Below are positions 25,184-35,258 of a DNA stretch of 64,000 nt, in pieces. The position numbers and the translations under genes are program-made. This stretch comes from Ruminococcus sp. 210702-SL.1.03. GTDB lineage: Bacteria; Bacillota; Clostridia; Oscillospirales; Ruminococcaceae. Location of the stretch: positions 124,001 through 188,000 of the forward strand of contig NZ_JAJCLZ010000001.1 of assembly GCF_020559915.1 (NCBI RefSeq), in the 5' to 3' direction. The notes beneath the pieces were generated by a model, which saw only the letters and a list, made by a program, of their open reading frames with translations, was not told the DNA's origin and ran no database searches. How positions within the stretch are numbered: the stretch's first letter is position 1; the number at the start of each line of letters is the position of its first letter.

Positions 25184-26881
25184 TTATTCAAGTGCATTTT
25201 TATTTCTGTGTTTTGCCTGTGTCCTCTGACGGCTTTTCTCTCGCTCACTCTTCATATACTGCTCATTAAGGTACTGGCGCACCTGTCGGGTGTACCGCAT
25301 CGCCGTTTCATGTTTGAGAAGATATGCCTTGTGTTCGGGCATAATGGCTTTGAGCTTATCTTTTAACAGCTTTGACAGTGCTGCAAGCTCGCTCCGCTTG
25401 GGTGCTTTGCCGTCAACATAATAAGCCTTAATATGCTCGGTGATGTACTTGTCAGCTTCTTCGTAAGCGTCGATTGCGCCAGCGTTCTTCTTGCGGAAAT
25501 GCTTTTGCGTAAACGCTGACCGTTCCTGATACTCCTTGTATGTAGCAGAATTGTCAGAACGCTGTTTTATCATCGCAAGGAGCTTGCCGATAGCTGTGTA
25601 CTGCTCTTTCAGCTCGGTAACTTCATCGGTGTGATCTTCGGGCGAATGGATATTGTGCATAAATCCACCAAACTCGCTTAAAGACATGATGCCGACAGCT
25701 TCAAGCTCTGCAATAATCTTGTCGCTGTCACGCATACCTCGGATAGATGCCCATTCATCTATTTTCTTTTCAGGTGCTTTACTCTCGGTCGGCTCAGATG
25801 CAGGCGGTGGAGTTTCACGCTCATCATACAGCGGTGCAAGAAATTCCTCTGCTGTAATAACTGTCCTGTCGGGTTCAGGCTTTGGAGTAGTCGGCGGTGT
25901 GATCGTGGGTGTAAATGTAGGCACTTGTGAGATGCCCTTTTCCCGCATTTTTGAGCGAATGAGATCGGAGATAAGGTGTCCGGGTTCTGACGGTGATGTT
26001 GTCGGGGCGGTGACTGTTTGTGTCGGCTTAGGATTAGGCTTAGGAGCAGCAACAGGCTTCGGCGGTTCAGTAAGCATATCGGGAGTGACATTCGTCGCTG
26101 ACAGCTTTTCCTGTATCTCCGCTATCTGCTCGGCAATGCGTTCGGGGATGTAGTCTGCTCCCAATGTGTCGGCTCTTGTGAATCTCTGCTGTCCCTCGCC
26201 CGAAAGACGGAATTTCAGCTTGACTTTGTTCTGTGGCGTGTAAACATACTCGATACCGCTGGCAGAACAGTTGCGTAAAAAGTCCGCAAAGTCTTTGCTG
26301 TAAAATGCGACTTCTGCAATCTTAGCTCGGAGTTTGTCTTTCCACGACTTGCCCTGCAACTGCATATCCCTTTCAAAGTGGGAAACGCCTTTCGCCTTCG
26401 GCTCAATAACGGATATGCCGTGTTCCTTGCATAGTTCGTCCGATATTGCCCGTAACTGTGCCCATGACCGTTCATTTACCTTGCCTTGATTGTGTTCGTA
26501 AGTAAAGCTGAGTCCGTTGTAAAGATTAGTGTTATTGAAAATGATGTGACAATGGGTATGGGACTTGTCTGTGTGAACGGCAAGCACATATTGGTAGTTG
26601 CCTTTCAAAAATCTGTCACACAATTCCTCACCGATCTGCAAGGCTTGTTCAGGTGTAACTTCATCAGGAGCGAAACTCTGGACTATGTGGTGTGCGAGGA
26701 TTTGTGTTCGCCCTGTTCCGCCTGCTCTGACTGCTCGGAAGTCGGCGGCAGCACCGATGCTGTCGGCTCGGCAGGCAAAAGACTGCACATATAAGCCGTT
26801 GACGGTCTTATCTCCGTTTGTGATATAGCGGAGAGCCGCCCCGTCTGTTGCCTTGATTGAATGGATAGAAGTGTATGCCAA
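25184..26881 (-). CDS. Relaxase / mobilization nuclease (MOBP-like)
   Basis: 565 residues. It nicks oriT and pilots the transferred strand. The N-terminus MAYTSIHSIKATDGAALRYI is typical of the VirD2/MobA relaxase family; HHIVQSFAPDEVTPEQA and HTDKSHTHCHIIFNNTN (the HxHxH metal site) follow. The central part is Pro/Thr-rich (about 280-380) and the C-terminus is helical and basic (EKSRQRTQAKHRNKNALE). The start codon is TTG (26881-26879) with AAGGAG about 11 nt upstream, chosen because the family's conserved N-terminus begins there. The first 199 bp overlap the 3' end of the MobC-like gene in another frame. Confidence 0.93.
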   Translation of the reverse strand: MAYTSIHSIKATDGAALRYITNGDKTVNGLYVQSFACRADSIGAAADFRAVRAGGTGRTQILAHHIVQSFAPDEVTPEQALQIGEELCDRFLKGNYQYVLAVHTDKSHTHCHIIFNNTNLYNGLSFTYEHNQGKVNERSWAQLRAISDELCKEHGISVIEPKAKGVSHFERDMQLQGKSWKDKLRAKIAEVAFYSKDFADFLRNCSASGIEYVYTPQNKVKLKFRLSGEGQQRFTRADTLGADYIPERIAEQIAEIQEKLSATNVTPDMLTEPPKPVAAPKPNPKPTQTVTAPTTSPSEPGHLISDLIRSKMREKGISQVPTFTPTITPPTTPKPEPDRTVITAEEFLAPLYDERETPPPASEPTESKAPEKKIDEWASIRGMRDSDKIIAELEAVGIMSLSEFGGFMHNIHSPEDHTDEVTELKEQYTAIGKLLAMIKQRSDNSATYKEYQERSAFTQKHFRKKNAGAIDAYEEADKYITEHIKAYYVDGKAPKRSELAALSKLLKDKLKAIMPEHKAYLLKHETAMRYTRQVRQYLNEQYMKSEREKSRQRTQAKHRNKNALE

Positions 26882-27354
26882 ATTTCGCTAACTCCTTTCT
26901 TGATTTCGGAAATGTCCTCGGCATAGATGTGACCTGTGCTGTAAAGTCGGACAAGTATCTGATTGATGTTCGCTCCGATACGCTTCATAAGCCTGTTGGT
27001 TTCAGCAATCTCGGTGTGGTCGGGTGTGAGATCAACCCTTGCACGAACGCAGTCACGGATATACTCCGTTTTGTTCTTGTAACCGTACTGCTCACACTTG
27101 GAAAGAATATCCTGCATTTCGGATTCTGTAAAGCGTACATTCAGCGTGTAGGATTTCTTCTCTCTCTTGCGTTTCAGGTACTTTCGTTCGTCATCGGTGA
27201 GCTGGCTCTCGTCTTTGTCGGCAAGGCTCTTGTCAAGTTCGGACTTAACCTCTTGGTCAAGTGCGTGGTTGATTGCTCCCTCATAAGTCATTTCCTCGAA
27301 CTCCATAGCCTTACGCTTGGGTGGTCTGCCTCTCTTGCGTTTTGCATTTTCCAT
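26683..27354 (-). CDS. mobC: MobC-like relaxosome accessory protein
   Basis: 223 residues. A basic N-terminus (RKRGRPPKRK) and a ribbon-helix-helix-like segment (SYTLNVRFTESEMQDILSKC) are followed by the bacterial mobilization protein signature (ETNRLMKRIGANINQILVRLYSTG). It binds oriT to help the relaxase. Conserved similarity appears to stop near LLSIQSRQ; the last 55-60 residues (Ser/Pro/Glu-rich, ending EHKSSHTT) are encoded in DNA that is also the start of the relaxase gene. That tail may be an accident of frame rather than a domain. AAAGGAG lies 8 nt before the ATG. Confidence 0.88.
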   Translation of the reverse strand: MENAKRKRGRPPKRKAMEFEEMTYEGAINHALDQEVKSELDKSLADKDESQLTDDERKYLKRKREKKSYTLNVRFTESEMQDILSKCEQYGYKNKTEYIRDCVRARVDLTPDHTEIAETNRLMKRIGANINQILVRLYSTGHIYAEDISEIKKGVSEIWHTLLSIQSRQQTGRLSAISQTEIRPSTAYMCSLLPAEPTASVLPPTSEQSEQAEQGEHKSSHTT

Positions 27355-27726
27355 AGTGGTGTCTCCTTTGTTTTATTTCGGCGTAAGCCGATTATTTTCT
27401 GACCGCTGTGCGATCATTTCGGGGCTTGGGGTGTCCCCAACAAGCATTGGTGGAATTTCGCTCGCTGTGCGGCGCATTCCACTATGCTTGTTATTTTTGT
27501 TGCGCTATGGCGCATTTTTTCTCGCCTGAGCGTTTCTTTCCGCTCAGGCTTTCGATGCTCCGTCAGCGAATTTGGAGCTATGCGACTTCAATCTCCGCCG
27601 CTTAGGTCGGCGGTCATTCTCGCTCACGCTCCTGCGTGATGCTCTCAATTATCATCGGTGTCAATATTCTAAACTGGCTCGGCGCAGTTATTGCGCAGTT
27701 TGGGCGGCAGTTTTATGAAAATGGAG
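27355..27726. other. oriT-like hairpin cluster upstream of mobC
   Basis: This gene-free region is dense in inverted repeats. The largest pairs AACAAGCATTGGTGGAAT (27439-27456) with ATTCCACTATGCTTGTT (27476-27492), one bulge. Further: GCCTGAGCG/CGCTCAGGC (27524-27532/27541-27549), CCGCCG/CGGCGG (27595-27600/27608-27613), and the direct repeat GCGCAGTT at 27682 and 27693. Small open frames here lack ribosome binding sites and look spurious. Its place, just upstream of mobC and the relaxase gene, is where oriT is usually found. The nic site itself was not identified. Confidence 0.6.
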
Positions 27727-27755
27727 TTGCTTTTTCAGTATGGATATGGTATAAT
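27727..27755 (+). promoter_or_regulatory. Promoter of the acetyltransferase gene
   Basis: TTGCTT (27727-27732) and TATAAT (27750-27755) are 17 bp apart, 60 bp before the start codon. Confidence 0.7.
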
Positions 27756-27814
27756 GATTTATAAGAAAAAACGATTTGTTTTTCACAATAAATCGGGATT
27801 TGAAGAGGTAATCT

Positions 27815-28288
27815 ATGGACTATACGATTAGAAATATAAGAGAGGCTGAATATAAAATATTAAGCGATTTTTTATATGAAGCAATATTTATTCCCGAAGG
27901 TGTCAAAGCACCCCCAAAAGATATTATTAATAAACCTGAACTACAGGTGTATATATCAGATTTTGGAAAGCATAGTGGAGATTACTGTCTTGTTGCAGAG
28001 TCTGACAAAAAAATTGTGGGTGCCGTATGGGTTCGGATTATGAATGATTATGGTCATGTTGATAATGAAACTCCATCTTTTGCAATATCATTATTTCCAG
28101 AATACAGAAACCATGGAATAGGAACTGCTTTGATGAAATCAATGATTGATCTACTGAAAACAGAAAAATATAAGCAAGCATCACTTGCCGTTCAAAAAAC
28201 AAACTATGCAGTTAATATGTACAAGAATGTTGGATTTGAAATAACTGACGAAAACGAAGAAGAGTACATTATGATATGTAAGCTTTAA
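27815..28288 (+). CDS. GNAT-family N-acetyltransferase
   Basis: 157 residues. Complete GNAT fold: VGAVWVRIM (beta-4), the acetyl-CoA-binding FAISLFPEYRNHGIGTALMKSMID with the R/Q-x-x-G-x-G/A pattern, and SLAVQKTNYAVNMYKNVGF (motif B). The substrate is unknown; antibiotics, small amines or proteins are all possible. GAAGAGGT lies 6 nt before the ATG. Its promoter and terminator make it a single-gene unit, probably an accessory gene of the element. Moderately AT-rich. Confidence 0.9.
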   Translation: MDYTIRNIREAEYKILSDFLYEAIFIPEGVKAPPKDIINKPELQVYISDFGKHSGDYCLVAESDKKIVGAVWVRIMNDYGHVDNETPSFAISLFPEYRNHGIGTALMKSMIDLLKTEKYKQASLAVQKTNYAVNMYKNVGFEITDENEEEYIMICKL

Positions 28289-28335
28289 TTCGTCAAATTC
28301 CAGTTTATCAACCTTGATATAAACTAAATATCCCT

Positions 28336-28377
28336 AAAAACTGTAAAGCATTGATTTGCTTTGCAGTTTTTGTTTTT
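28336..28377 (+). terminator. Terminator after the acetyltransferase gene
   Basis: AAAACTGTAAAGCA pairs with TGCTTTGCAGTTTT (one T/G mismatch) and is followed by TGTTTTT. Confidence 0.85.
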
Positions 28378-28438
28378 CTCATACAAAATGCCGAACTGAA
28401 AAAGTCAACTGGAACAGAAAGATTATGCGCCTTGCGAA

Positions 28439-28468
28439 TAGACAGAAATAATGTATCTGCGCTATAAT
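28439..28468 (+). promoter_or_regulatory. Promoter of the small coiled-coil gene and tnpW
   Basis: TAGACA (28439-28444) and TATAAT (28463-28468) are 18 bp apart. Confidence 0.65.
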
Positions 28469-28515
28469 ATTACTATGTAAATGCACTATTGCTGAATCGA
28501 AAAGAGGTGAAAGAA

Positions 28516-28797
28516 GTGCGTGCGACTTTGACTGACAATAATGCAAAACTTGAAAATCTTGAAAAATCAATCCGGGCAGCCAATGAACGAAAGCGTAAAC
28601 TTGTTGAGAAAAACAAGCGGATTACCTATGATATTCTTTCTGAACTTTATGGGTTAGAGGGACAGGAACTTATTAACGCTGTAACTGCTGAACATGAATT
28701 AATGGAAATGTTTAAAAAACGAGGCATGGACTACAACCAGATTTACGAACTTACAAAATATCAAAACCACAGACCAATGAACACAAGCGAGGGATAA
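28516..28797 (+). CDS. Small coiled-coil protein of the element, unknown function
   Basis: 93 residues from the GTG at 28516, which has AGAGGTGA 5 nt upstream; an upstream TTG (28489) lacks a ribosome binding site. The first half is a basic/polar coiled coil (NNAKLENLEKSIRAANERKRKL). The second half (LYGLEGQELINAVTAEHELMEMF, MDYNQIYELTKYQNHRP) is helical. Small proteins of this kind commonly precede TnpW/TnpX in Clostridia mobile elements, but I cannot name a family. It lies 42 bp before tnpW, likely in one transcript. Confidence 0.7.
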   Translation: MRATLTDNNAKLENLEKSIRAANERKRKLVEKNKRITYDILSELYGLEGQELINAVTAEHELMEMFKKRGMDYNQIYELTKYQNHRPMNTSEG

Positions 28798-28839
28798 ACA
28801 GAGAAAGCGAAACCCTCAGATAAAGGAGAAAAATTCGCT

Positions 28840-29022
28840 ATGAACAAAGAAAGTACAACTTATACTGAATACAAAATCGGACACACAACCTATATGGTAA
28901 AAACAATATTCAATCCTGATTTTCAGGAAAGTCTTTCCGATATTCTGAAAAGACTTATTATTCGTGAATGTGAAAGTTTCCTCAGTGAAAGCCAACAGGA
29001 CTGTGAATTGCAGGCTGTGTAA
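28840..29022 (+). CDS. TnpW-like transposon-encoded protein
   Basis: 60 residues. EYKIGHTTYMVKTIFNPDFQ followed by SLSDILKRLIIRECE matches the short TnpW family encoded beside TnpX-type large serine recombinases; its role is not established. AAAGGAGA lies 9 nt before the ATG. The recombinase gene follows 88 bp downstream with its own promoter. Confidence 0.8.
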   Translation: MNKESTTYTEYKIGHTTYMVKTIFNPDFQESLSDILKRLIIRECESFLSESQQDCELQAV

Positions 29023-29040
29023 ATTTTTAGTGCAACTGTA

Positions 29041-29069
29041 TTGCAATCAGCAGTGCAGCGCGCTATAAT
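29041..29069 (+). promoter_or_regulatory. Promoter of the large serine recombinase gene
   Basis: TTGCAA (29041-29046) and TATAAT (29064-29069) are 17 bp apart, 41 bp before the start codon. Confidence 0.75.
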
Positions 29070-29074
29070 AATAA

Positions 29075-30736
<1,662 letters not shown>

Positions 30737-30769
30737 CCGAAGTGTTACGCAGTCTGCATTAAAAGAAGA

Positions 30770-30793
30770 AAAACTTCTATATCACTACTGTAC
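30770..30793 (-). repeat. Right terminal inverted repeat and attR
   Basis: Reverse complement of 30770-30793 begins GTACAGTAGTGATATAGAAG and matches the left end at 19 of 24 positions. TTTA follows at 30794-30797, then chromosomal patatin sequence. Confidence 0.75.
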
Positions 30794-30797
30794 TTTA

Positions 30798-31619
30798 GGC
30801 TTAGTTTTATCGGGCGGAATGGCGAAAGGCGCGTATCAGATAGGCTTTTGCAAAGCGCTTAGCGAGAACGCGCATTTTGAGGTAAAAGCCATATCCGCCG
30901 CCTCGATAGGCACGCTCAACGGCTACGCTTTCGCCGCGGGAAGATCAGAGCAGGCGGAGGAGATATGGCGCTCGCTGGACTTCAAGGGCTGTAAGAAAAT
31001 GTATGATAAGTTTTTGAAAAGCGGCGGGATAATGAGCATAGCTGAAAGCATACACGGGCGCTCTGACGAGCTGAAATGCTTTCTCAGCACGGTATGCTGG
31101 TCGGCGGGCGAGAAGAAAGCGCAGTACATACGGCTGGACAAAACGCCGCCCCAATACCGCGCGGGGTTTCTGAAAGCCAGCGTAGCAGTACCGCCGATAA
31201 TGCACTCCGTCACCGTAAACGGCAAAAGCTACTACGACGGCGCGGCTGCTGACAACACGCCTATACGCCCGCTCTTAAAAATGCGTGGACTGGACATGAT
31301 ACTGGCTCTGCAATTCGACGGATACATCAGCAAAAAAAGCAATGACCGCGGCGTGCCGATAATGTATGTCAATCTTCAGGAAAAGCCGATATTCTCAGAC
31401 AGCTTTGACCTTCAGAGAGATTCCGTAGCGAAAATGATAGAGTACGGCTACCGCGAGGGGCGCGGCATACTGGAAAGGCTTGAAAAAAGCGAAAACATTT
31501 CGGCAGAGATCGTCCGCGCGAACGCGGCTCTAAAAGAAAACCGCCGTACAGGAGATCACATAGTACGGCGACTGAACAGGCTCACAAGAATAATATCGGA
31601 AAGGGAGATGGCGGAATGA
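30798..31619 (+). pseudogene. Patatin-like phospholipase gene, 3' fragment (interrupted by the element)
   Basis: 273 codons continuing from codon 10 at 18617. Patatin motifs: GLVLSGGMAKGAYQIGF (oxyanion hole G-G-x-x-K-G), KAISAASIGTLNG (nucleophile-elbow serine; AASIG in place of GxSxG), and YYDGAAADNTP (Asp of the Ser-Asp dyad, D-G-A). Intact protein would be 283 residues, cytoplasmic, hydrolysing acyl lipids. In this arrangement it has no native start. The open frame reads back through the junction into the recombinase gene to a TTG at 30600 with no ribosome binding site, and the first internal ATG (30828) lies inside the oxyanion-hole motif. GC-rich like the host. Function would return on excision. 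Confidence 0.85.
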
Positions 31620-31759
31620 GAAAAAAACTGCTGGTAGTTGGCGGCGGCGCTATGATAATTCTGGCTTTCTGCATAGGGACGACTGTAGCTCTGACCTGCA
31701 AAAAAGCAAAGGAAAAGCTTGAGAAACTGAAAGATAAAGACAACAAAATGACCGCATAA
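31616..31759 (+). CDS. 47-residue membrane protein, third gene of the patatin operon
   Basis: The ATG at 31616 overlaps the patatin stop (ATGA), with AAGGGAG about 8 nt upstream. A basic start (MRKKLLVVGGGAMIILAFCI) forms a single transmembrane helix, and a charged helical tail follows (CKKAKEKLEKLKDKDNK). No family was recognised. Translational coupling to patatin suggests a partner or anchor. A terminator follows 5 bp later. Confidence 0.7.
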   Translation: MRKKLLVVGGGAMIILAFCIGTTVALTCKKAKEKLEKLKDKDNKMTA

Positions 31760-31763
31760 CAAG

Positions 31764-31807
31764 AAAACGGAAATGCACTTTTACGATCAGCGCATTTCCG
31801 TTTTTTT
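31764..31807. terminator. Bidirectional terminator after the patatin operon
   Basis: AAAACGGAAATGC (31764-31776) pairs with GCATTTCCGTTTT (31792-31804), followed by a T run. On the minus strand GTTTTCTTG follows, so it probably also ends the convergent 31816-32514 gene. Confidence 0.9.
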
Positions 31808-31815
31808 ATCGAATA

Positions 31816-32514
31816 TCAAACAAAAAATTTCTTTTTAAGCGAATTTCGCAGGTTCGGGCAGATGGCTACTATCAGCAGCCACAATCCTATAAGCGTGCAC
31901 GCCGCCAGAGGGTAGAGCGACCAGCCTATGCGCATACGCTCGCCGAAAGTCAGCGTGAGCATACTTTCTACCAGCACGGCGAAACCGCCGCTGAGTATCA
32001 CTACTCCGCCGAAGATGTACAGATACCCGCGGCGGAGACAGCGGCAGAGGGTAACAGCCGCGGTAGTTATCAGCGCCGCGCCGCCCGTTATCGGCAAAGC
32101 GAACGTCATGAACCAGCCGCCATGCACAGCGAGGTCGATATACAGCAGGTAGACCGCAGCCGCCGCGAAATCGCAGGGGACGAATATCACAGGGTTCGGC
32201 TTTTTGAACCAGAGCGGCAGGACTATCACGATATACGCGAGCAGGACAGCACCCGTCACGAAGCCCGACCAAGTAACCGCGCGGTTTATGCTGAGATTGC
32301 AGACCAGCGACAGAAGCACGGCGAGCGCGAAGATAGACGTTATTATAAAAAGTGCGCCGCCGCGGCTGACCGTCTGCACCTCGCTCTCATTAGTGCGCGG
32401 GAAAAGCGGCTCGCCCTCTCCCCTTTCAATATCGGGATGGTAAACGCGCGTTCCGCAGAGCGGGCAGCGCTCCTCAGCGTCGTCAAGCTCAACGCCGCAT
32501 TTTACACAATACAT
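31816..32514 (-). CDS. Zinc-ribbon membrane protein, unknown function
   Basis: 232 residues. An N-terminal zinc ribbon (CVKCGVELDDAEERCPLCG) is followed by an acidic linker and about six transmembrane helices (ALFIITSIFALAVLLSLVC, then SGFVTGAVLLAYIVIVLPLWF, and so on), ending in LRNSLKKKFFV. It lies 5 bp downstream of the acetyltransferase-like gene and is co-transcribed with it. Paired zinc-ribbon membrane proteins and condensation-fold proteins occur in other Clostridia, but I know of no established role. Possibly lipid or cell-envelope modification. Confidence 0.82.
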   Translation of the reverse strand: MYCVKCGVELDDAEERCPLCGTRVYHPDIERGEGEPLFPRTNESEVQTVSRGGALFIITSIFALAVLLSLVCNLSINRAVTWSGFVTGAVLLAYIVIVLPLWFKKPNPVIFVPCDFAAAAVYLLYIDLAVHGGWFMTFALPITGGAALITTAAVTLCRCLRRGYLYIFGGVVILSGGFAVLVESMLTLTFGERMRIGWSLYPLAACTLIGLWLLIVAICPNLRNSLKKKFFV

Positions 32515-32519
32515 TTTGC

Positions 32520-33812
32520 TCAGCTCCTTCTCTGATTACTGCGCAAGGTGATATGCAGACCAAGTTTGCGCAGATATGTAAAAAATTCGCGCTCAAGCAC
32601 AGGCTCTTCTATACGGCGTATCATGCTGATATACAGCCGTCCGCCGTAAGAAAGCACGGCGCAGTTGTTCGGCGAAGTTACCTGCGTGCCGAGTGTGAAG
32701 CCGAAGCGCCGCGTGTGGCGCGCCATTTCGTCGGGCAGGGTGATGTTGCCGAGGTTCGAGATAGTGATGCAGGACTTTTTCTCTCCCGTAAGCTCGTAGG
32801 CTATCTTCATGCCGATATTTTTCACGAAAAGCGGCAGTATTTTCAGCAGCGGCATCTGCTCTATCTTGACGTTGGCGCGTATGCGAGCCGCCATGCGCTT
32901 TGGCGAAAGCTCCAGCGACATCTGATGATGCACCTCTGCCAATATCTCTTCAAAGCTGTAATCGCCGAGCTGAGGGTCTATGCCGGGGGTGATATAGAGC
33001 ACGAAATTGCGCAGAGTTTCGCTCGGGAACATACGCCGCAGGTTGGTAGGTATCAGCACTTTCAGCGGTCTTTGGCGGCGTTTCGGCACGCGCTCGTCCT
33101 GCAGACGGGCGAAGGAAGCTATCATCACCGAAACTATCAGCTCGGTAATCGTTACGCCATAGCCGTGCGCGAGGTCAAGGACGTCTTTCACGCTCATCTC
33201 GCCGACTATTATGTTCTTATAGCCGCCCTGCTCGGGCAGACCTGTAAGCTGAAAAGCGGTGCGCTCTCCCCTGCCCGCGCTGACCCTGCCTGCGTATTTC
33301 GGGAAATCGTCGGCAAGCTCACACTCGCGCGGCGGCTCTCGCCTATCGAAAACGCCTTTTTCAAAGGGTATCTGCAAGCCGCGTTTTTGCTCCAAATACT
33401 CGGCGGAAAGGGATTTTAGGAATATCAGACCGCTGTTGCCATCGGCTATCGCGTGGAAAAACTCGACGGCTATGCGCCCGCGGAAATACAGCACGCGGAA
33501 AGCGCATCGGCGAATATCGTCAAACGGCATATGCGTTAGCGGATAGGCGTGCTCGGGCTGCACCTGCGGCGCTTTTTCTATCTCTTCAAGATAATACCAA
33601 AACATACCCGTGCGCACGCGAACGGCTATCGAGGGAAAGCGCTTTATAGTGACATCGAGCGCGGCTTGCAGTACGACGGGGTCTATATCCTCGTCGAGCG
33701 TTATCGAAAGGCGGAAGATATTGCTCCAATTGCGCCGCCTTGCCGCGGGGTATATCTTCGCGGCGTTATCCAGCTTCATCCATCTGAGCTGACGTTCCGG
33801 CATATTACTCAC
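32520..33812 (-). CDS. Condensation/alcohol-acetyltransferase-fold protein
   Basis: 430 residues of the CoA-dependent acyltransferase superfamily. EFFHAIADGNSG holds the catalytic HxxxDG motif (about residue 115), and a later ISNLGNITLP and FTLGTQVTSPNNCAVLSYGGRLYISMIRR match the C-terminal half of this fold (condensation domains, alcohol O-acetyltransferases). No carrier protein or adenylation domain is nearby, so nonribosomal peptide synthesis is unlikely; acyl transfer to an alcohol or lipid is more plausible. It overlaps hflX by 8 bp and runs into the zinc-ribbon membrane protein gene, forming an hflX - acyltransferase - membrane protein operon. Confidence 0.8.
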   Translation of the reverse strand: MSNMPERQLRWMKLDNAAKIYPAARRRNWSNIFRLSITLDEDIDPVVLQAALDVTIKRFPSIAVRVRTGMFWYYLEEIEKAPQVQPEHAYPLTHMPFDDIRRCAFRVLYFRGRIAVEFFHAIADGNSGLIFLKSLSAEYLEQKRGLQIPFEKGVFDRREPPRECELADDFPKYAGRVSAGRGERTAFQLTGLPEQGGYKNIIVGEMSVKDVLDLAHGYGVTITELIVSVMIASFARLQDERVPKRRQRPLKVLIPTNLRRMFPSETLRNFVLYITPGIDPQLGDYSFEEILAEVHHQMSLELSPKRMAARIRANVKIEQMPLLKILPLFVKNIGMKIAYELTGEKKSCITISNLGNITLPDEMARHTRRFGFTLGTQVTSPNNCAVLSYGGRLYISMIRRIEEPVLEREFFTYLRKLGLHITLRSNQRRS

Positions 33813-35088
33813 TTACCTTTTCATCGTGTTTATCGGCGCTGAGAGGCTTCGCTGCCTGCTCCAGCAGACCGATGTATTTTTTATCCAGACGAATATCAGC
33901 CGCAATGCCCTCGGCGGTGTACTCTTCGTTTTTCACGCCGCCCAGTTCGCGAACGCGCGCCAGCACGCCGCCTTTATCGAACGGAAAAAGAAAACGGCCG
34001 CTTACGCAGTTCTCGCCAAGCGCTTCGGCAACGGCGGCGAGCAGCTTATCAGTACCCGCGCCGCTTTTTGCGGAGATAAGCACGCTCTGCGGCTCGTGCG
34101 AGAGGGCTTCGCAAAGCTCAGGCACAAGGTCGCACTTATTAAAAGCGGTTATCACGGGAATATCGGAACAGCCGAGCTCTTCAAGCAGTTTAAGAGTGAC
34201 ATTGCTTTTTTCGTGGCATTCGGGGTCGGAAGCGTCGCAGAGGTGGATGATTACATCGGCGTTGGCAGCTTCCTCCAGTGTAGACTTGAACGCTTCGACG
34301 AGATTATGCGGCAGGCGGCTGATAAACCCTACGGTATCCGCCATTATTATCTCGCGGTCGTCGGGCAGAGTGACGGCGCGCGATGTGGTTTCTAGGGTAG
34401 CGAAAAGCTTGTCCTCAGCGAGCACATCGGCGTCGGTGAGGGTATTGAGAAGCGTTGATTTGCCCGCATTTGTATAGCCCACCACCGCGCAGACGGGCAC
34501 GCCTGTTTTCTTACGGTGGCTGCGCGCCAGACCACGGCGTTTTTCTATCTCTTTAAGCTCCTCGCTGAGCTTTTGTATGCGCGAGCGGATATGGCGCTTA
34601 TCGGTTTCGAGCTTGGTTTCGCCGGGGCCGCGCGTGCCGATACCGCCGCCCAAACGCGAAAGCGAAACGCCCATTCCCGCAAGGCGCGGCAGGCGGTATT
34701 TATACTGCGCAAGCTCTACCTGCAACCTGCCCTCGCGGGTGACGGCGCGCTGAGCGAAAATATCGAGTATCAGCGTTGTGCGGTCTATTGTGTGAACGCT
34801 GATGACGTCCTCAATATTGCGCACCTGCGAAGCGGTAAGCTCGCAGTCGAAGATGACCTGATCGGCGTTTTCATTTTGGCAAAGTTCTTTCAGCTCGGCA
34901 AGTCTGCCCGAACCTATGCAGGTAGCGTTATCTATAACGGGGCGCTTTTGCACAACGCGCGCCGCGACCTCTGCACCCGCCGTGCGCGCAAGTTCGGCAA
35001 GCTCGTTCATAGAAGCTTCGGCGTTGTACTCGCCAGTATCCACTGCGCAGAGGATAACGCGCGGAAGTTTTATTTCAGTTTCAAACAT
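33805..35088 (-). CDS. hflX: GTPase HflX (ribosome-associated)
   Basis: 427 residues from the ATG at 35088, which has GGAGG 5 nt upstream; the frame is open to 35205, but that extension covers the promoter. HflX binds and splits stalled ribosomes under stress. N-terminal domain with VQKRPVIDNATCIGSGRLAEL and FDCELTASQVRNIEDVI; the conserved RLGGGIGTRGPGETKLE glycine-rich segment; then the G domain with GYTNAGKSTLLN (G1), DTVGFISRLPHNLVEAF (G3) and NKCDLVPE (G4). A C-terminal domain of about 60 residues follows. First gene of its operon. Confidence 0.96.
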   Translation of the reverse strand: MFETEIKLPRVILCAVDTGEYNAEASMNELAELARTAGAEVAARVVQKRPVIDNATCIGSGRLAELKELCQNENADQVIFDCELTASQVRNIEDVISVHTIDRTTLILDIFAQRAVTREGRLQVELAQYKYRLPRLAGMGVSLSRLGGGIGTRGPGETKLETDKRHIRSRIQKLSEELKEIEKRRGLARSHRKKTGVPVCAVVGYTNAGKSTLLNTLTDADVLAEDKLFATLETTSRAVTLPDDREIIMADTVGFISRLPHNLVEAFKSTLEEAANADVIIHLCDASDPECHEKSNVTLKLLEELGCSDIPVITAFNKCDLVPELCEALSHEPQSVLISAKSGAGTDKLLAAVAEALGENCVSGRFLFPFDKGGVLARVRELGGVKNEEYTAEGIAADIRLDKKYIGLLEQAAKPLSADKHDEKVSE

Positions 35089-35130
35089 TTGATCCTCCAA
35101 CAAGAAATTATTCGGTGTTTTCTTTATAAT

Positions 35131-35160
35131 AGTATACCACAAACGCGGGCGGGTTGTCAA
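35131..35160 (-). promoter_or_regulatory. hflX promoter
   Basis: On the minus strand TTGACA (35155-35160) and TATACT (35131-35136) are 18 bp apart. Confidence 0.75.
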
Positions 35161-35189
35161 CGAAAATGCGCGCGGGAAGGCACTTTTGA

Positions 35190-35218
35190 TTGACAAATTT
35201 TGCACAGCGTGATATAAT
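35190..35218 (+). promoter_or_regulatory. addBA promoter
   Basis: TTGACA (35190-35195) and TATAAT (35213-35218), spacing 17 bp: a consensus-quality promoter about 40 nt before addB. It is back to back with the hflX promoter. Confidence 0.85.
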
Positions 35219-35258
35219 TATTCTAAAGTTATTATGTCATTATTAAGGAGAACACGCT

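Noticed and set aside
27317-27605. Two plus-strand open frames of 65-70 codons upstream of the acetyltransferase gene
   Set aside because: They have no ribosome binding sites, overlap the mobC start antisense, and run through the hairpin cluster interpreted as oriT.
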